A program made the position numbers and the translations under genes. This document shows positions 1 to 12,579 of a stretch of 64,000 nt of DNA, one piece after another. The stretch covers positions 184,697,801 through 184,761,800 of the forward strand of contig JAIOJX010000025.1 in NCBI GenBank assembly GCA_022376925.1, written 5' to 3'. Below the pieces are notes generated by a model that was given only the letters and a program-made list of their open reading frames with translations, had not been told where the DNA came from and made no database searches. Within the stretch, counting starts at the first letter, position 1, and the number at the start of each line of letters is the position of its first letter. The DNA comes from Tragulus kanchil (lineage: Eukaryota; Chordata; Mammalia; Artiodactyla; Tragulidae).

Positions 1-3000
1 GACAGCTGTCCGGAGCGTCGGGGACAGGTGCTGAGAAGCTGGGCCCTCGGAGGCGGGGAGCTGCCGCGCGCCTGTCGTCCCGCGTGCCTCGCGAGGCCCC
101 CCAGCCCCACGTCCCTCCCCGGCACATCCCTCCCTCCTCTTCCTTCCCGGCTGCACCCCCACCCGCAGTGGCAATCATTTCTCCCTCCTTTAAATGTTCA
201 TGTGCTTTATGCCTTTCCTTTTCATCGCGTGTACCATTTCTCGTGAGTCGTCGACGTACGTTCTTCATCAGGCTGTGAGCTCCTCGTGGACACAGATCGC
301 ACCCCACAAATGACTGCCGGCGCCCAGGCGTGGCCCTGCGAGCAGGCGGCGGCGGGAAGCCCCCTGTGGCCCGAGCGTCCCCACTCGGAGGAGCTCGCCT
401 GGGGATCTTTAGACACGACTTGAACCCCTCCAAACAGTGAAAGCTGAGCTGCTCGGGACGAGAGAAAGTATTGTGTTGTTAGCCTTTGCCTGTTTGTCAC
501 CCCACTTTTCACCCTTAAAAATCCCTTCCTGTACTTTGTATCTCACCTGGTTCCAGGTTGGGAAGAAACAAAAGAGGGACGAGGCGCGAGTCTGCATCAC
601 ACCACTACCATACCCTCCACCTCCTAGCGTGCCGACGTATGTATGTCCTCCAGGTGCTGGGTTGCCTCGGTTGGTCTGAAGTGCCAGGCAGGGCTGCGGA
701 GGACCCTGGGGCTGTCTGACCACCTCACGGTCGCGGCCCTCCCGGCCCCGCGTCTCCGACCGGCGCCCGCGGCTCTCCCTGCCCAGCTTCGTCTGAGCCG
801 CAGAGCCGGGGACGGTGGCGTCGGAGGCCGGGGGCTGCCGTGCCGCCTCACTCTCACGCCGTGGTCGGTCGGGGGCAGCTCCTGCCGGGACGCCTCCGCT
901 CCCGGAGCGAGGGCCGTCTGTGCAGAGGGCGGGCCCGGTCTGTTTTGGACACCGGGTCCACAGTGTCAGGTTTCTGATAGAGTTGGCACCCACACCCTTT
1001 CGGAAGTTCAGCTGCGTTCCAGTCGGCGGGCGACAAGCACTCACCGGCTCCGTGCGCACCCCTGAGGCAGGTGCCCCAAGCAGACCAGAGGCTGCCCTGC
1101 CCGGAGGAGCTCCGCCCAGTCCTGGAGACCGGGTTGTGAGCAGGTCCCTTCCCTTCGTATGGGAGATCTCGGCTGTGGTCCCGACCCGGGTGGTCCCGGA
1201 GGGCGTGGTCACGGGGCCCAGGTTCCCCGACGGCAGCCCCGCCCGCGAGTCCCAGCACCTGCCCTCCGAGGACCCCGCGTGCCTGTGGACGCACACGCGT
1301 GTGCCCTGTGTGCCCTCTACTGTTCCTTAGTCTACCTTTTTTTTCTTTTTTTTTTTTTTAACTGAAACGACACTTTCTAATCACCCTGTGTTACTTTCTG
1401 CGCATTCCACTGTTGGGAGGCACTGAGCCCTGCTGGCTGGCTCCTTGTCTTTGCGGGTGTAATTTGAGGTGGCGTGGTGCTGGCCGGGAAAGAGGAGCCC
1501 GGGCTGCGTGGGAGCCGAGGAGGGCCGGTGTCGCGGGAGCGTGCAGGGCGCGTGTGCACAGATGCACGTCCAGGGCGGAGGGAGGTGGCAGGGCGGCAGG
1601 CAGGAGCAGCAGCGAGCACACAGGTGAGCCGTCGGGCATCGGCGTGGCGGCCGCGGTGTCGGGCGCAGGTGACGAGCAGGCTGCCGCGGGGCCGGCTGTG
1701 CGTGACCTCAGTGAGGCAGGGGTGTCCTCGGTGTTATCGGCTCGGTGGCGGCTCTCCGTCGTGCCCTTGAAGGCCCAGAGCTGCAGCAGGAGGCTCGGTC
1801 CTGCCTCGAGGAGAGCAGGGCGTCCCTCAGAGGAGACAGCGGGCGCGGAGGGCATGAGGGCCTGGCCACCTGGCCAGGCACCGCCCTGCTGCCTGCCTGC
1901 CTGCCGCGGCGTCCCCCCGGGACGGCTCGGGACCCATGGGCCCAGAGCTGGGGGCGGGACCCCTGCCAGGGGCCAGAGTGGCGGTCTGCCACGGCTGTGC
2001 CCTTCCCAGCGAGAAGGGAGGACCACGACAGCAGCGTTCCGCCGACTCCCTGGCGCACGGGAGAGCTGGGTGGGGTGGCAGGCCCCGCGGGCGCTCCGTT
2101 CTCAGGTTAGAGCTTGAACAGCGTCAGGTTCCACGTGCGAGGAGCACCAGGGCTGCGGGGAGAGGAGTGGGCGAGGCCGCGCTCGGCCGTGCTCCGCTCT
2201 GCTCTCCCTCTCCCCCCATCCGTCTTCATTCTGCTCGTTCTCGGCCACACCAGACGTGGAGTCACCAAACAGACGCTGGTTCAGTGAAGCTGGGTCGGCG
2301 CAGCCTGCAGCCGACAGCTGGAGATGGCTAAGTGGAGACAGGCCGTGGCATGATCCGTGTTCCTTGACCACGGGTTCAGCGTGACCTAAAACAGGGAGGG
2401 CAGGTCCTTGCCGTTGGAGTGGACGCTCAGATGAGGATGCAGGGGAAGGCCGAGACGAGGCCAGGAGCCGCCTGACCTAGCGGTGGGCGCGGCAGGGAGG
2501 GGCAGGGGGCTCGGTCCTCAGGGGCTGGCCGGGGACGCCGCTCGAGGCCACAGACCGGAGCCCCTCTGTGCCGGTGCTCTTCCTGGGGGTGCACGTTGTG
2601 GAGACGTGGTCCCGCCCTTGCATGCGCCAGGCGGTCCGGCTTGTGTCTGACCTCCCCCCCGTTCATGCTGACCCAGCCGCCTGGCTGTGCCGCGGCCCCC
2701 ACCTGCCTGCTCACCCCATCACGTCCTGTCTGTCTGGAGGAGTTCTCTCCCTTTTTGGACGCTGCCTCACACCCTCATCCTGGGAAAGGGTTGAAAGATT
2801 TGCCGCCAGCTGCACTCACAGGCATAAACGCTGCTCCTCCCCCAGCTGCCCTGGGCGTTTTCTTTCTCAAGGAGGAGCTGTTACCTTGAAATCCGTCCGC
2901 CAAGGTAGTGCCTTGGTGGTGGAGAGGGGGCACAGGAGGCGGGACTTTCCAGAGGGGCCGGCAGTGCTGCCGGTGCCCGCCCACGCTGGAGTGGTCACCC

Positions 3001-3102
3001 GGGTTGGCGGCAGGCCTGGCACAGGACTGGCTTCGTGTGCATGAACCCTGGCCTTGTCTGTGCAGTTGACCTTGGCATCTGTTTGCTTAATAGCTTTACT
3101 CA
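1..3102 (+). other. KIAA0232: KIAA0232 intron (3' part), GC-rich, no exon seen
   Basis: This is the intron preceding the first recognisable KIAA0232 exon at 5367. The large central exon of the gene is not in the window, so it must lie upstream. The stretch is GC-rich with many CpGs. It has a T-rich tract at about 1338-1360 and turns AT-rich from about 3060. I see no open frame with exon-like borders or similarity to a known protein here. Confidence 0.6.
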
Positions 3103-5344
3103 GTGTTACGGTTAAGATGAGCTGCAGGAGAACATGGTGAAGGTTAATTGACTGCTCTGGGGAGTCAGTTTCTGACTGAGGATTATTTCTGAGAAGTTAA
3201 CTGAAAAATCAAAATTTGAAGTGTATTTCCCGTTTAGTTACGTAACCAAAAAACACACAGTACTGAATTAAAAGTTTTTGATGAAGTAATTAATATTAAG
3301 AAGAATAAAAGATCCTGTCAGAGGATTGAAGATCTTTAGTTGCTAAAACAGTTCAGGTTTTAAACTTGAACTTGTGATGCAGTGTCTTGTAAACCCAAGG
3401 TGTATGCGGCGTTCAGAGGTTGCAAGCCTCGGCCGAGCACGCACTTACTGAGATGGTGAGGGGCCGTGGGCCCGGGGCCGGGGGCAGGGGGCAGGGCTGC
3501 CCTGGCCCAGCCCACCAGCATGCACCTGTGGTGGCCTGCACGGGCTCCGTCTCACAAAGACCACTCACATGGACCCCCCTTGGTCACGCAGGACGGCCGC
3601 ATCGCGTCTAGTCCCCGCCGCCAGGCTGGTGGGTGAGCCCGGTGGGCGGACGCGAGCGCGCCACCGGAGGGGGCCTGGGATCGGCCGTGCCCCTTCCAGG
3701 CGCGGGGCGCTCTCCTGGGCTCAGGGATCCCCGCTCCTCACCTCCAGGCCTGTGTCCCCGCTGTGAATCCGAGTTACTCAGGTCTGTTAGTTGGTTGTAG
3801 TCTCAGCTTCCTTCTGGTTCTCACCGAAGCAGGTAGTTGTTGTCAGGATGGGAGGGGGTTACTCTTTGAGCCCCGCCTGAGCGTGTGGAGGAGGAGAGGG
3901 TCCTCCCACTCCTGAGGGGAGGCTCTGCTCTTCCAAAATCTAGAAGCTTGCTTTCCTTGAGGCTCTTTCCTGCTAGCTTTTGCTTTGTAATAGTTTTGTT
4001 GTGTGTTTGTTTTTTTTTTTTAATTTTAGTGTATTTCCAGTATAAATACTTTTTAAGAAAAACTTCCTTTATGTGCTATGAACTTGTTGGCTTTTCTTGT
4101 TCACCTTCTCTAGAACAGCACAATAATAAATAAACTCATCAGGTACTAAATCCTGGGGTCGTAGCTTCTAGTTAATAGAGCTTGAATTTTTCCCTTCGTC
4201 TTGAAAGTTTGTAAACTTGGTCTGTGTTACGGTTAAGATGAGCTGCAGGAGAACATGGTGAAGGTTAATTGACTGCTCTGGGGAGTCAGTTTCTGACTGA
4301 GGATTATTTCTGAGAAGTTAACTGAAAAATCAAAATTTGAAGTGTATTTCCCGTTTAGTTACGTAACCAAAAAACACACAGTACTGAATTAAAAGTTTTT
4401 GATGAAGTAATTAATATTAAGAAGAATAAAAGATCCTGTCAGAGGATTGAAGATCTTTAGTTGCTAAAACAGTTCAGGTTTTAAACTTGAACTTGTGATG
4501 CAGTGTCTTGTAAACCCAAGGTGTATGCGGCGTTCAGAGGTTGCAAGCCTCGGCCGAGCACGCACTTACTGAGATGGTGAGGGGCCGTGGGCCCGGGGCC
4601 GGGGGCAGGGGGCAGGGCTGCCCTGGCCCAGCCCACCAGCATGCACCTGTGGTGGCCTGCACGGGCTCCGTCTCACAAAGACCACTCACATGGACCCCCC
4701 TTGGTCACGCAGGACGGCCGCATCGCGTCTAGTCCCCGCCGCCAGGCTGGTGGGTGAGCCCGGTGGGCGGACGCGAGCGCGCCACCGGAGGGGGCCTGGG
4801 ATCGGCCGTGCCCCTTCCAGGCGCGGGGCGCTCTCCTGGGCTCAGGGATCCCCGCTCCTCACCTCCAGGCCTGTGTCCCCGCTGTGAATCCGAGTTACTC
4901 AGGTCTGTTAGTTGGTTGTAGTCTCAGCTTCCTTCTGGTTCTCACCGAAGCAGGTAGTTGTTGTCAGGATGGGAGGGGGTTACTCTTTGAGCCCCGCCTG
5001 AGCGTGTGGAGGAGGAGAGGGTCCTCCCACTCCTGAGGGGAGGCTCTGCTCTTCCAAAATCTAGAAGCTTGCTTTCCTTGAGGCTCTTTCCTGCTAGCTT
5101 TTGCTTTGTAATAGTTTTGTTGTGTGTTTGTTTTTTTTTTTTAATTTTAGTGTATTTCCAGTATAAATACTTTTTAAGAAAAACTTCCTTTATGTGCTAT
5201 GAACTTGTTGGCTTTTCTTGTTCACCTTCTCTAGAACAGCACAATAATAAATAAACTCATCAGGTACTAAATCCTGGGGTCGTAGCTTCTAGTTAATAGA
5301 GCTTGAATTTTTCCCTTCGTCTTGAAAGTTTGTAAACTTGGTCT
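3103..5344. repeat. Tandem duplication D1, 1121-bp unit
   Basis: Copies 3103-4223 and 4224-5344 are head to tail and look identical through most of their length. Both contain the AT-rich stretch, the T tract near 4010/5131 and an AATAAATAAA motif. The junction has short homology (GTGTT). The second copy ends 22 bp before the KIAA0232 exon acceptor, so no coding sequence is doubled. Probably a false assembly duplication. Confidence 0.95.
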
Positions 5345-5366
5345 GTGTTTGGTTTAATCTAAGCAG

Positions 5367-5475
5367 TTCCCTGTATTGAACACGGATGCACACGGGATGA
5401 ACCGGAGTCAAGAGAAGCAGACCTGGTGGGAGAAAGCCTTGTATTCGCCTCGTTTCCCGGCCTCGGAGTGTGAAG
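5367..5475 (+). CDS. KIAA0232: KIAA0232 coding exon (third from last), partial CDS
   Basis: KIAA0232 is a large, uncharacterised, mostly low-complexity protein (about 1,395 residues in human). The exon follows an AAGCAG acceptor (AG at 5365-5366). It is read in phase 0 as FPVLNTDAHGMNRSQ, EKQTWWEKALYSP and then RFPASECE, and stops at a GTAAG donor at 5476. Apart from a few substitutions (for example AHG for IQG, and R for L after ALYSP) this matches the human C-terminal region as I remember it. The last base G5475 begins a glutamate codon completed by the next exon, so donor and acceptor phases agree. Upstream coding exons lie outside the window. Identification is from recalled human sequence, but the three-exon phase match makes it very likely. 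Confidence 0.93.
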
Positions 5476-8400
5476 GTAAGACGACCTCCGCCGCTCAGAG
5501 GTCTGACTCCGCCAGAGCCGTCTGCTCCGCTGCTGTGACCCTCCATCCAGAAGCACGGAGTGTGGCTGGCACTGGCCGGGAGCTGGGGCGCAGAGGTGAG
5601 CAAGGGCTGGACCCTGCTCTCAGCCCCCCACCGCCTGGCAGCCCGCGGGGCTGGAGCCACGGAAGCTCCGAGCGAGAGGAGCCCAGGCGGAAGGGTTGGT
5701 GGCACGTCGGGGCGGGAGACGGGCCCCTCAGCCCCGGGCCCCGGGCTGGGCCACCGCGGAGGCTGCAGAGACCAGCAGGGCGAGCTGAGCCGATGGGCAG
5801 GAGGGGCCCTCACAGGCGCTCACGCCGGAGGTCTCAGGACGGGCGTGTTTGTAGACAGCGGTCGCCCCAGGATCGAAGTGGGAGTGGGCGTGAGAGCGTG
5901 GGGTACCCGCGGGGGCGTGGGCTCTGGCCGCGGTGGGCACGCGCGGGGAGCGGCGCCAGCAGGCGGTGTGGAGGACGCCCGAGCTCGCGGAGCCACTGCC
6001 TGTGAGCGGGGACGATGGCGGGAGGGAGAGGGACGCAGCAGCGGTGGCAGACGTGAGCCCCGGGCGGCCTGCTCAGAAGCCAGCGAGAATCCGGCCTGAG
6101 GTTCCGGGAGAGGGGAGGCCCGCGTGCGGCCCAGCCGCCAGCTCGCGGTCACCTGGGCGCTGGCGGCCGTGGCTGGTTTACGGGTCTCCATCGCAGCCTG
6201 GGAGGCCGGCCTCCGGTTAGCGTTAGCGTGTTCCCGTGTGCTTCCACCTCCCCTCCCCGCCCAGGGGCCTGCGCAGCCCGGGGCCCGGCACCCGCGCCCG
6301 CTGCCTGCGCAGCCCGGCCCAGCCGACCGCGGGGCGTCCGGGGGCGCCGCTTCTCTCTGTTCCGTCCTCCCCCCCACAGGGTCGTGAGGGAGCCGTCTTC
6401 TCTTCTAGCATCTTTTTCCCGTGACAGCAGCCATTAGAGGCCTGCTCCTCTACCGTTAGCTAGCACTTGGGCTGCGGTTTCATTCTTTACGGCGGGCTTC
6501 AGTCTTGCGTGCAGTCCCCACAGAAGCCTGGGTTTCAGGTGAGGAAGCTCAGCCCCAGGTGGGGTGCCGAGCACCAGCCCAGGCCTGGGTCCCGGCCCGC
6601 TCCCTGTGGCCCCGGGCCTGCTCCCTTCAGCGGCCTCTGCACCTGGTGCCCGGGAGAGGCGGGGTGCGGGCCCCGACTGAGCGAGTCCCGGCTGCCGTGA
6701 GCAGGAGTGTGGGTGGGGAGGGCCGGGGGCCCCAGAGAGTGCAGCTGGAGGACCCACCCCCAGGAGGCGCCTGGCGTGGTGGAGGGGGGGCGGCGCCCTG
6801 GGCTGGGCTTGCCGCTGGGCCGCGGGCTGTCTTGGTGGCCCGGCTTCCTGTCCTAGTGAGGAATCCACCCGAGCTCCCAGCCTGGGTTTTCTGTGCGGCG
6901 CCCGGTAGGCGTTGCACCGGCTCGTGGCACGCAGGCCTTTGTGAGCGGCGGCGTGGCGGGCCGGGCGCTCTCCGTGGACGGGCACCAGGCGTTCCCCTCC
7001 ACTCAGAGCCGAGCGGTGAAGCCTGGACGGCGGCCTTGCGATGCCGTCACGGAAGCCTGGTTCCTTCAGCCTGGGGGCAAGGAGGGCACAGTCTCAGGAG
7101 AAACAGCCCAGCGAGCAGGCGGCCCGTCAGCCGCTGGGCCCGCTGACACGCCTCGTGCCTGACGCTGCCGACGTCGCTGATGACCCGTAAGAGGCCCGTG
7201 CGGCCCTGAGTCCGGGCCTGGCCTGGGAGCCCCAGCCCTCTCGTGGGCGAGTCAGGAGAGGGAGGCCCCGGAGCAGCGAGGGCGCCCCCACCCCACTGTG
7301 GGTCCACACACACTCGCCTCGTGCCAGGCGCTGTTCTGGGCACTGGGGGTGCAGGGACCTCGGGGAGTCCGAGCCCAAGCAAGGGGTCCGTGCAGGGACG
7401 CCAGCCGGGCAGGGGCAGAGTGTACTCGCCGTGCCCCGGGGCGCCTGACCACGAGACCCGTGAGGACTGCGTCGTGCCTCGGCTGGGCCGTCCTGAGCTC
7501 CCGCCTGCAGAGCGCACGCACTGGACTCCAGGCACGCTCGCGTCCTTTTCGTCTCAGGGAGCCCTGTGGGACACCGTGTGGGGGACGGTGTGGGCTCCGC
7601 AGACAGAGCTGAGCCAGGGTCCGTGCTGCCCACACCACAGCTAGGCCTGGGTGACCACAGGCCTGCCCGTGCCCCCCTGTCTGTGTGTGTGAAAGGCTGG
7701 ACGTGATGGCTCTCAGAAGAGTCCAGGAGAGTCAGGGGCCTGGACCTGGCCTGGCCGTGGTCACGGGAACGCGGGCGTGGCGACCCGGCACCATGAGAAG
7801 CCCAGACAAGCAGGCAGCATCACCCTTTCCTGAGGCCTTGGCGTTGCTGGCCCTTCTGTCCACAGAGAACCCCCCAAAGCAAGAGGAGAAGGCGGTGGGG
7901 TGGGGGAGCCCTGCTCCATGTGCGGGCACGTCCAGCCAAGGAAATAGCTACCTTTCCATCTCGTCCAAGGGGCAGCCAGACGCCACGGGGGTGACGAGAG
8001 CTGGGCAGGTGAGCTGAGGGAGGGCGACAGCCAGTCTGGGTGCCGGGTTCTTGCCGCGGCAGACCCGGGACATCTTCCCGGCGGGCCCCGGGCCCCGGGC
8101 TCGAGGCGTTGCCCAGTGTGCCCGCCCTGTCCTGGGGCTGCGCACACCTCTTCTCTTAACTTGCACAGAAGACTGCCGAGCGACGGGGACCAGGGCTCTG
8201 GAGGTCCAGGGGCGCGAGGAAGCAGAGCCTCAGGAGCCAGGGTAGCTGTGTCCTCACAGAGCCTGGGTCTCCCGTGGTCCTGCTCTCGGGACTGCAGGTC
8301 GCAGGGAGCGCGGCCTTCTGTGGGAGACCAGGCTGCCCTCTTCGTTGAGGGCAGGAGGGTGCCCTGCCGCTGGGTGTCGCGTGGGGCCCGTCCCACCGCG

Positions 8401-9275
8401 GGCCTCGTGGCACCTGGTGCCGGCAGCCGGCCGGACACTGACTCACCGTGATGTCGGGCCTCCTCCCTCGCGCCTTCCCATCGAGTTAGGGCGGTCGGGG
8501 GCTGTGTGTTAGGTGGTCCCAGTCCCGGCTGTGCGCCAGGACCACCTGGGACCTCCTCGGCGAGTACAGACAGAAGAGCCTGCCCCAGACCACGTCGTCG
8601 GGGTCTCGGTGGGGCCCGGGCTTGCAGGCTGGGCTTGCGGCTCCCCCGGGGACCAGCGTGCAGAAGCGGGCTGAGGCCCGCGGGCTCAGCAGCCTGCTCG
8701 GCGCCATCCCGTCCAGCCTTCAGTCCCACGCCCTCTGGGGCCGCGTCCCCTCCAGACCGCCAGCCCGCCTCTCCGTCCCGTGCTCAGATGGCGCAGCTGG
8801 CTGCCGGCTGAGGAAGGACAGGGCGGGCGGCCCTGCTCTGCTCTCCCCACTGCACCTCCTCTCGTCCGAGCGCCTCTGTCCGTCTGTCCCGGGAGCCTGC
8901 TCACGGCGCATCGTCTGTCTCCCCCGTCCACGTCCGCACTCAGGCCTGGCCGGTCTTCTTATCCTGTGTGCCCAGAGCCTGTCCGCAGCGCTGTGAGCGC
9001 GTGTGTGTTGAGGGAGTGTCTCCTGGTGGGGTAGCAGGAACGTGAGCTTATGCTGGCCTTTTCATTTTTGCTCCACGAACAGTTCTTTAGAAGAATTTTT
9101 AAATTGGCCTAACGTTCTCCTGGGGCACACCTGGCTGGCTGACGCTGACCATGTCTGTTGTGAGTGATCTGACTTTTCAGCAAAAAATGAAACAAGAATG
9201 TATGTTTCATAACTGTGTCTTAATGGAATTTCCCCCCCTTTCCCTCTTTTCCCTTCTCCATTCACAATGATTAAG
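5476..9275 (+). other. KIAA0232: KIAA0232 intron with CpG-dense patch
   Basis: This is the 3.8 kb intron between two matched KIAA0232 exons, bounded by GTAAG and a long pyrimidine tract ending in ATTAAG. It is GC-rich throughout, with an especially CpG-dense core at about 5800-6350. I could not recognise genes or clear transposons inside it. The long open frames on both strands follow from the low AT content and lack exon-like conservation. Confidence 0.75.
5800..6350. promoter_or_regulatory. Intragenic CpG-island-like segment
   Basis: CpG dinucleotides occur at roughly 6-9 per 60 bases in the 5821-6000 rows, well above most intronic DNA. GC content is high and there is no obvious transposon. 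It could be an intragenic CpG island, or simply local GC-biased sequence in a GC-rich chromosome end. No clear core-promoter motif was found. Confidence 0.4.
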
Positions 9276-9373
9276 AGTGTTACACAAATGCCAAGGGAGA
9301 GAATGGTATAGAAGAATGTCCAGATGGTAAAGAGGTGCCCAGTACTGAAGAGCGTCTGTTAGATTTTAATAGG
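9276..9373 (+). CDS. KIAA0232: KIAA0232 penultimate coding exon
   Basis: A long C/T tract (about 9231-9260) precedes the acceptor ATTAAG (AG at 9274-9275). The exon begins with AG, which completes the split glutamate codon. It then reads CYTNAKGENGIEECPDGK and EVPSTEERLLDFNR, and ends in phase 0 at a consensus GTAAGT donor (9374). This corresponds to the human stretch CYTNAKGESGLEEYPDAK and ETPSNEERLLDFNR. An in-frame TAA just upstream of the exon confirms that the reading frame only opens at the splice site. The exon falls outside the duplications on either side. Confidence 0.94.
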
Positions 9374-9665
9374 GTAAGTGGACTGTGCCTCCTCGCCACT
9401 AACTCGCAGCGCACCGCGGCCTGGGCTCTCCCGTCCCGAGCGCTGCGGCCGGGCCCTCGGCCTGCCTCGCCCCTCACTCACTGCCAGGCTTCCCTCTCCC
9501 GCCAGGCTGCCCCTCACTCCCGCCGAAGCGCGATCCGCCACGCACGTCTGGCCCCATCCTTGCCCTTGAAGTACTGGGGTGGACATCCTGCCCGTCTTTG
9601 AGAACGGGCAGCACGAGTGGCCCTCCCTCCTGGCCCCTGTGTGCGCCCCCCGGCCCCGGCCCGCC

Positions 9666-11927
9666 GTCAGCTCTCTGTGGCTCCGCCACAGCCGGACGCA
9701 CCCGTGCCCACCGGCCTGCCCCCGCCCCTGGCCAGCCACGCGTTCCGGGCGGCTTCGGGCTGGGCGGGCAGGCGAGGGAGTCCACACGAGCCCCTTGGCT
9801 TCTCAGTGTGGTTGTCGGTGCCCGTTGACGTCTCGTGGACTTTTCTCCTAAAAACCCCGTGGTCTTGGCATCTGTGGACCTGTTGGACTTAATGCATCAA
9901 GTCAGATGTTCGGGTGTCCCCAGCGTCTCTCTGTCCCTCTCCGTGACCCTTCTGCCCCCGCCCCCGCCCCGGCTTCGGCCCTCAGGCCCAGAACCCGCTC
10001 TCGGTCCTCCTCTCACCCGCACACCCAGCCTGGGTGCCCGCCCCACCGCCCGCGTCGCGGCCGATGCCTGGCCTCCCGCCCCGCCTCCGTCGCCACGCTT
10101 CCCCACCCCCGCCCTGCCGCACCGCTGCGGGGGCTTCGCCGGGGCTCCCTGCTTCCTCCTGCTCCTCCCGTCTTCTGCTCACACCACAAGGCAGGACAGC
10201 CGCACGTGTGCGCTCACTCAGTCCCCCAGCCGCCCCGGAGGCGGGCGCTGCTGTTGCAGTTTGCAGAGGAGAGAACTGAAGGCTCGTAGAGATTCCAGGG
10301 GGCTTCCTCGGTGGCTCAGTGGTGCAGAATCCACCTGCCAAGCCGGAGACCAGGGTCGATCCTGGGCCATTTCCTTCTCCACGCCAGTATTCCTGCCGGG
10401 AGAGGCCCCTGGTCAGAGAGCCCGGGGGCTGCAGTCCACGCAGCCACAGAGGAGGTGGACACCGCTGAGGGTCACGAGCACAGACGGCACGTGTCCCTGA
10501 CGCCGCGCAGGCCTGAGCCGGGAGCCCAGCCCGAGCCCGACTCCCAGCACTGGCCGCGCTGTCCCTTTGGCCCTGTGGGCAGCGTGGACGCCCTGTCCCC
10601 CGGGCCCGCGTGCTGGCCTGCGCCTGCCTCCGCTCCCACGTTCTCCGCTCCCCCGCCGGGAGGCCGTCTTTCTGTGCTCCTTCCTGGGAGGCTCGGGGCC
10701 AGGGAGCGCAGTGCTGTCTGAAGATGGGGCGGGTGCTGGGCGCGCCGTCCCTCTGGTGAGGAGGGAGCTGGCGACAGAGGCTGGCCTTGTGCGCCCGGCC
10801 CCGCCCGTCAGCTCTCTGTGGCTCCGCCACAGCCGGACGCACCCGTGCCCACCGGCCTGCCCCCGCCCCTGGCCAGCCACGCGTTCCGGGCGGCTTCGGG
10901 CTGGGCGGGCAGGCGAGGGAGTCCACACGAGCCCCTTGGCTTCTCAGTGTGGTTGTCGGTGCCCGTTGACGTCTCGTGGACTTTTCTCCTAAAAACCCCG
11001 TGGTCTTGGCATCTGTGGACCTGTTGGACTTAATGCATCAAGTCAGATGTTCGGGTGTCCCCAGCGTCTCTCTGTCCCTCTCCGTGACCCTTCTGCCCCC
11101 GCCCCCGCCCCGGCTTCGGCCCTCAGGCCCAGAACCCGCTCTCGGTCCTCCTCTCACCCGCACACCCAGCCTGGGTGCCCGCCCCACCGCCCGCGTCGCG
11201 GCCGATGCCTGGCCTCCCGCCCCGCCTCCGTCGCCACGCTTCCCCACCCCCGCCCTGCCGCACCGCTGCGGGGGCTTCGCCGGGGCTCCCTGCTTCCTCC
11301 TGCTCCTCCCGTCTTCTGCTCACACCACAAGGCAGGACAGCCGCACGTGTGCGCTCACTCAGTCCCCCAGCCGCCCCGGAGGCGGGCGCTGCTGTTGCAG
11401 TTTGCAGAGGAGAGAACTGAAGGCTCGTAGAGATTCCAGGGGGCTTCCTCGGTGGCTCAGTGGTGCAGAATCCACCTGCCAAGCCGGAGACCAGGGTCGA
11501 TCCTGGGCCATTTCCTTCTCCACGCCAGTATTCCTGCCGGGAGAGGCCCCTGGTCAGAGAGCCCGGGGGCTGCAGTCCACGCAGCCACAGAGGAGGTGGA
11601 CACCGCTGAGGGTCACGAGCACAGACGGCACGTGTCCCTGACGCCGCGCAGGCCTGAGCCGGGAGCCCAGCCCGAGCCCGACTCCCAGCACTGGCCGCGC
11701 TGTCCCTTTGGCCCTGTGGGCAGCGTGGACGCCCTGTCCCCCGGGCCCGCGTGCTGGCCTGCGCCTGCCTCCGCTCCCACGTTCTCCGCTCCCCCGCCGG
11801 GAGGCCGTCTTTCTGTGCTCCTTCCTGGGAGGCTCGGGGCCAGGGAGCGCAGTGCTGTCTGAAGATGGGGCGGGTGCTGGGGCGCGCCCGTCCCTCTGGT
11901 GAGGAGGGGAGCTGGCGACAGAGGGGC
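9666..11927. repeat. Tandem duplication D2, 1141-bp unit
   Basis: Copies are 9666-10806 and 10807-11927. The body is near-identical. Close to the junction the first copy has lost single bases in G/C runs relative to the second (for example near 10737-10785 against 11878-11926). Each copy contains the same Bov-tA SINE. It lies wholly inside the last KIAA0232 intron. Confidence 0.95.
10297..10475 (+). mobile_element. Bov-tA-type SINE (second copy at 11438-11616)
   Basis: It starts with the tRNA-Glu-derived head GGCTTCCTCGGTGGCTCAGT and a box-B-like GGTCGATCC. It continues with the CCAGTATTCCTGCC and GGGGCTGCAGTCCA sections typical of ruminant Bov-tA. The 3' part is degraded. The element is present twice only because it lies in D2. 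Confidence 0.8.
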
Positions 11928-12579
11928 TCGGCTAGCCGCTGCGGCAGGTGGAGGGACTTGCTGGTTCCTGTGACTGGGGACACTGCTCCTCACCCTGGGG
12001 CAGGAGGACGTACCCGTCACGTCGGGGGAGGTGTCGCTGCTCCTCACCCGTGACGGGTGCAGGCAGCCTTGCTCGGTGTGGTGAGGGAGGGGCCGCCGCT
12101 TGCAGCTAGTGACTGACCTGAGGCCAGGGTGCTCCTGTCTGCTGGGGGTGGGGGCCGTCCCACACAGCCGGGACCTTCTCCAGGGAGAACCTGGGGCCGG
12201 CGGGCTCCCAGTGCAGCGCCACAGCCCAGGGTCCCCCCAGCTCCGCTCTCCTGTGGCCCGGCTCGCTTCGCAGCCTCTGCGCAGGAGGCCGTAGGGAGGA
12301 GCTGGGAGGCCGGGAGGGCGGGCTGCACGCAGAGGTGCTGCCGTGCGCAGGGCCCGACCTGCCTGGAGGAGCGGGGTCTGGGGTCCTCTCCGGGCCAGGG
12401 AGGAGAGCGCGTGTGTTTGCTTTCAAGCAGGAAAACTCTAGAGTTGGGTAGATCTCCACCGGAAACCTTCCGCAGTTTGCTCCTTCCTCTCTGTGTGTGA
12501 AAAGCATCTCCCGCAGCCCTCTTGACGGCCTGTCTGGCTTGCGGCCTGCTGAAGGTTGTTCTCGCTCCTTTTGTCTCAG

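Larger units (their letters stand above)
9374..12579 (+). other. KIAA0232: Last KIAA0232 intron, carrying D2
   Basis: The intron runs from GTAAGT at 9374 to the TTTTGTCTCAG acceptor ending at 12579. More than a third of its length is the second copy of duplication D2, so the true intron is probably about 2.1 kb. It also holds a Bov-tA SINE (duplicated with D2) and GC-rich sequence with no other exon that I can see. Confidence 0.8.

Noticed and set aside
4122..4131. AATAAATAAA as a poly(A) site
   Set aside because: It lies inside a KIAA0232 intron and is repeated by D1; no gene end is otherwise indicated.
3420..5254. Paired identical small ORFs as a duplicated gene family
   Set aside because: They are identical because the DNA is duplicated (D1 and the other units); none has coding features.
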